From the NCBI GenBank assembly GCA_021829055.1, contig JAJZCS010000041.1, positions 1-11,158 on the forward strand: a stretch of 11,158 bases of DNA, written 5' to 3'. The stretch comes from Pseudomonadota bacterium. Its GTDB lineage: Bacteria > Pseudomonadota > Alphaproteobacteria > Acetobacterales > Acetobacteraceae. Below, one piece after another: positions 10,009 to 11,158 of the stretch (position 1 is its first letter; every line of letters starts with the position of its first letter). A program made the translations under genes and the position numbers. The notes under the pieces are model-generated. The model ran no database searches, was not told the origin of the DNA, and was given only the letters and a program-made list of their open reading frames with translations.

Positions 10009-10685
10009 TGGGTCACAAGGTTAATCCAGTTGGGCTCCGGCTCGGTATCAACCGCACGTGGGATAGTCGATGGTTCGCGGGAGCCGACTACGCAGCTTTG
10101 CTGCACGGCGATATCAAATTGCGAGAGTATCTGAGAAAGCGCTTGTCCGGCGCGGGCGTGTCAAAGGTAATTATTGAGCGTCCCGCGAAGAAACCTCGTG
10201 TGACAATCTACGCAGCGCGACCCGGCGTGGTGATCGGAAAAAAGGGTCAAGATATTGATGCCTTAAAGAAAGACTTGTCGGCTATGGCGGATGCAGAGGT
10301 GTCGCTAAACATCGTCGAGATTCGCAAACCTGAAATTGATGCGACGCTTGTTGCCGAGAACATCGCACAGCAGCTTGAACGACGCGTAGCGTTCCGGCGC
10401 GCTATGAAGCGCGCCGTGCAATCGGCCATGCGGTTGGGTGCTCAGGGAATTCGGATCAATTGTGGTGGGCGGCTTGGCGGCGCGGAAATCGCACGAGTTG
10501 AATGGTATCGAGAAGGTAGGGTACCGCTGCACACCTTACGCGCAGATGTAGATTTCGGCATGGCCACAGCGAAAACCACGTATGGCACCTGCGGTGTTAA
10601 AGTGTGGATCTTCAAGGGCGAAATCATGGCCCACGACCCGTTAGCGCAGGATAAGCGCGCTGCGGAACAGGCGCCGCAGCGCTGA
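10008..10685 (+). CDS. rpsC: 30S ribosomal protein S3
   Basis: S3 is a head protein at the mRNA entry channel and, with S4 and S5, contributes to mRNA helicase activity. The product is 225 residues. It begins [13 protein letters not shown]. The KH RNA-binding domain shows the GXXG loop as IGKKGQDI near residue 77. The C-terminal domain shows [32 protein letters not shown] and [12 protein letters not shown] short polar tail ([16 protein letters not shown]) ends the protein. The start is the ATG at 10008, which shares its A with the rplV stop; AAGGGG at 9992-9997 is upstream. Nothing looks damaged. Confidence 0.97.
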   Translation: MGHKVNPVGLRLGINRTWDSRWFAGADYAALLHGDIKLREYLRKRLSGAGVSKVIIERPAKKPRVTIYAARPGVVIGKKGQDIDALKKDLSAMADAEVSLNIVEIRKPEIDATLVAENIAQQLERRVAFRRAMKRAVQSAMRLGAQGIRINCGGRLGGAEIARVEWYREGRVPLHTLRADVDFGMATAKTTYGTCGVKVWIFKGEIMAHDPLAQDKRAAEQAPQR

Positions 10686-10700
10686 GGGGAGATAAGGAAT

Positions 10701-11117
10701 ATGCTGCAACCAAAGCGCACCAAGTTCCGTAAGGCACACAAAGGCCGGATCCACGGCCTGTCCAAGGGGAACACGCAGCTCAATTTCGGGGCCTTTGGCT
10801 TGAAGGCGCTTGAGCCCGAACGGGTAACGGCACGGCAAATCGAAGCGGCTCGTCGTGCGATCACCCGCCAAATGAAACGCGCGGGGCGGGTGTGGATCCG
10901 GATTTTTCCCGATGTGCCAGTGTCCACAAAGCCAGCGGAAGTTCGCATGGGCTCTGGCAAGGGCAGCCCGGAGTTCTGGGTTGCCAGGGTTCATCCAGGG
11001 CGAATCATGTTCGAGATTGATGGGGTTTCCGAAGTGTTGGCCCGAGAAGCGCTGACGCTTGGGGCGGCGAAGTTACCGATTAGGACGAAGATCGTGACTC
11101 GTATCGGGGAGGCGTAA
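10701..11117 (+). CDS. rplP: 50S ribosomal protein L16
   Basis: L16 sits near the A site of the large subunit and is needed to complete an active peptidyl transferase centre. The product is 138 residues, the usual length. It begins [16 protein letters not shown], followed by [35 protein letters not shown] and [13 protein letters not shown]. Arg82 corresponds to the Arg81 hydroxylated in E. coli. ATG at 10701 is preceded by GAGGGGAG overlapping the rpsC stop and by AAGGA nearer the start. It lies 15 nt after rpsC and 1 nt before rpmC. Confidence 0.97.
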   Translation: MLQPKRTKFRKAHKGRIHGLSKGNTQLNFGAFGLKALEPERVTARQIEAARRAITRQMKRAGRVWIRIFPDVPVSTKPAEVRMGSGKGSPEFWVARVHPGRIMFEIDGVSEVLAREALTLGAAKLPIRTKIVTRIGEA

Positions 11118-11118
11118 C

Positions 11119-11158
11119 GTGACCAAGGCGCATGACAGGCGGCGCAGAACCCCAGACG
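11119..11158 (+). CDS. rpmC: 50S ribosomal protein L29, 5' end only (cut by window edge)
   Basis: Only 13 codons are visible: GTG at 11119, then TKAHDRRRRTPD. L29 is the gene expected after rplP in the S10 order. The fragment resembles the usual L29 start (K-A-x-D-L-R-x-K-T-P-D-E-L), though with Arg in place of several residues. GGGGAGG at 11106-11112 is a strong ribosome-binding site 6 nt before the GTG and lies inside the end of rplP. The call rests on position, spacing and this short match; the diagnostic centre of the protein is outside the window. Confidence 0.75.
   Translation, partial: MTKAHDRRRRTPD

Overview
This window is a core housekeeping locus: the end of the rpoBC RNA polymerase operon, then a str operon, then most of the S10 operon, all on the + strand. 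Gene content and protein features point to an alphaproteobacterium. S7 ends in the short alphaproteobacterial form (AFSHYRW), S10 begins [17 protein letters not shown]3 carries [20 protein letters not shown], and the L22 loop reads RFHARGRG followed by EKWFSHL. From remembered family sequences the closest fit is the Rhodospirillales/Acetobacteraceae side of the class. That placement is an inference, since no search was run.

Layout: (1) 1-3869, rpoC without about its first 100 codons, followed by a clear rho-independent terminator at 3899-3930. (2) 3931-4197, a stretch of roughly 270 nt without a gene. It holds a 10-bp direct repeat, a possible promoter and a leader with a strong hairpin before rpsL. 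(3) 4198-6325, rpsL, rpsG and tuf. fusA (EF-G), which normally lies between rpsG and tuf in proteobacteria, is absent, and only 80 nt separate the two genes. (4) 6394-11158, rpsJ, rplC, rplD, rplW, rplB, rpsS, rplV, rpsC, rplP and the first 13 codons of rpmC, in the standard S10 order and running off the right edge.

The genes downstream of 4198 are tightly packed, with gaps of 1-80 nt and overlaps of 1 and 4 nt. No terminator is visible between them, so they probably form one long transcript supplying ribosomal subunits and EF-Tu together. The terminator after rpoC and the long rpsL leader suggest that the str-S10 unit has its own promoter and is not simply read through from rpoBC.

I see no mobile element, CRISPR array, RNA gene or novel multi-gene system. 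The points worth a second look are modest: the missing fusA; a Leu in L2 where bacteria almost always have the second His of DHPHGGGEG; other unusual residues in S12, L3 and EF-Tu; the structured rpsL leader; and a tandem duplication of the rplC ribosome-binding region.
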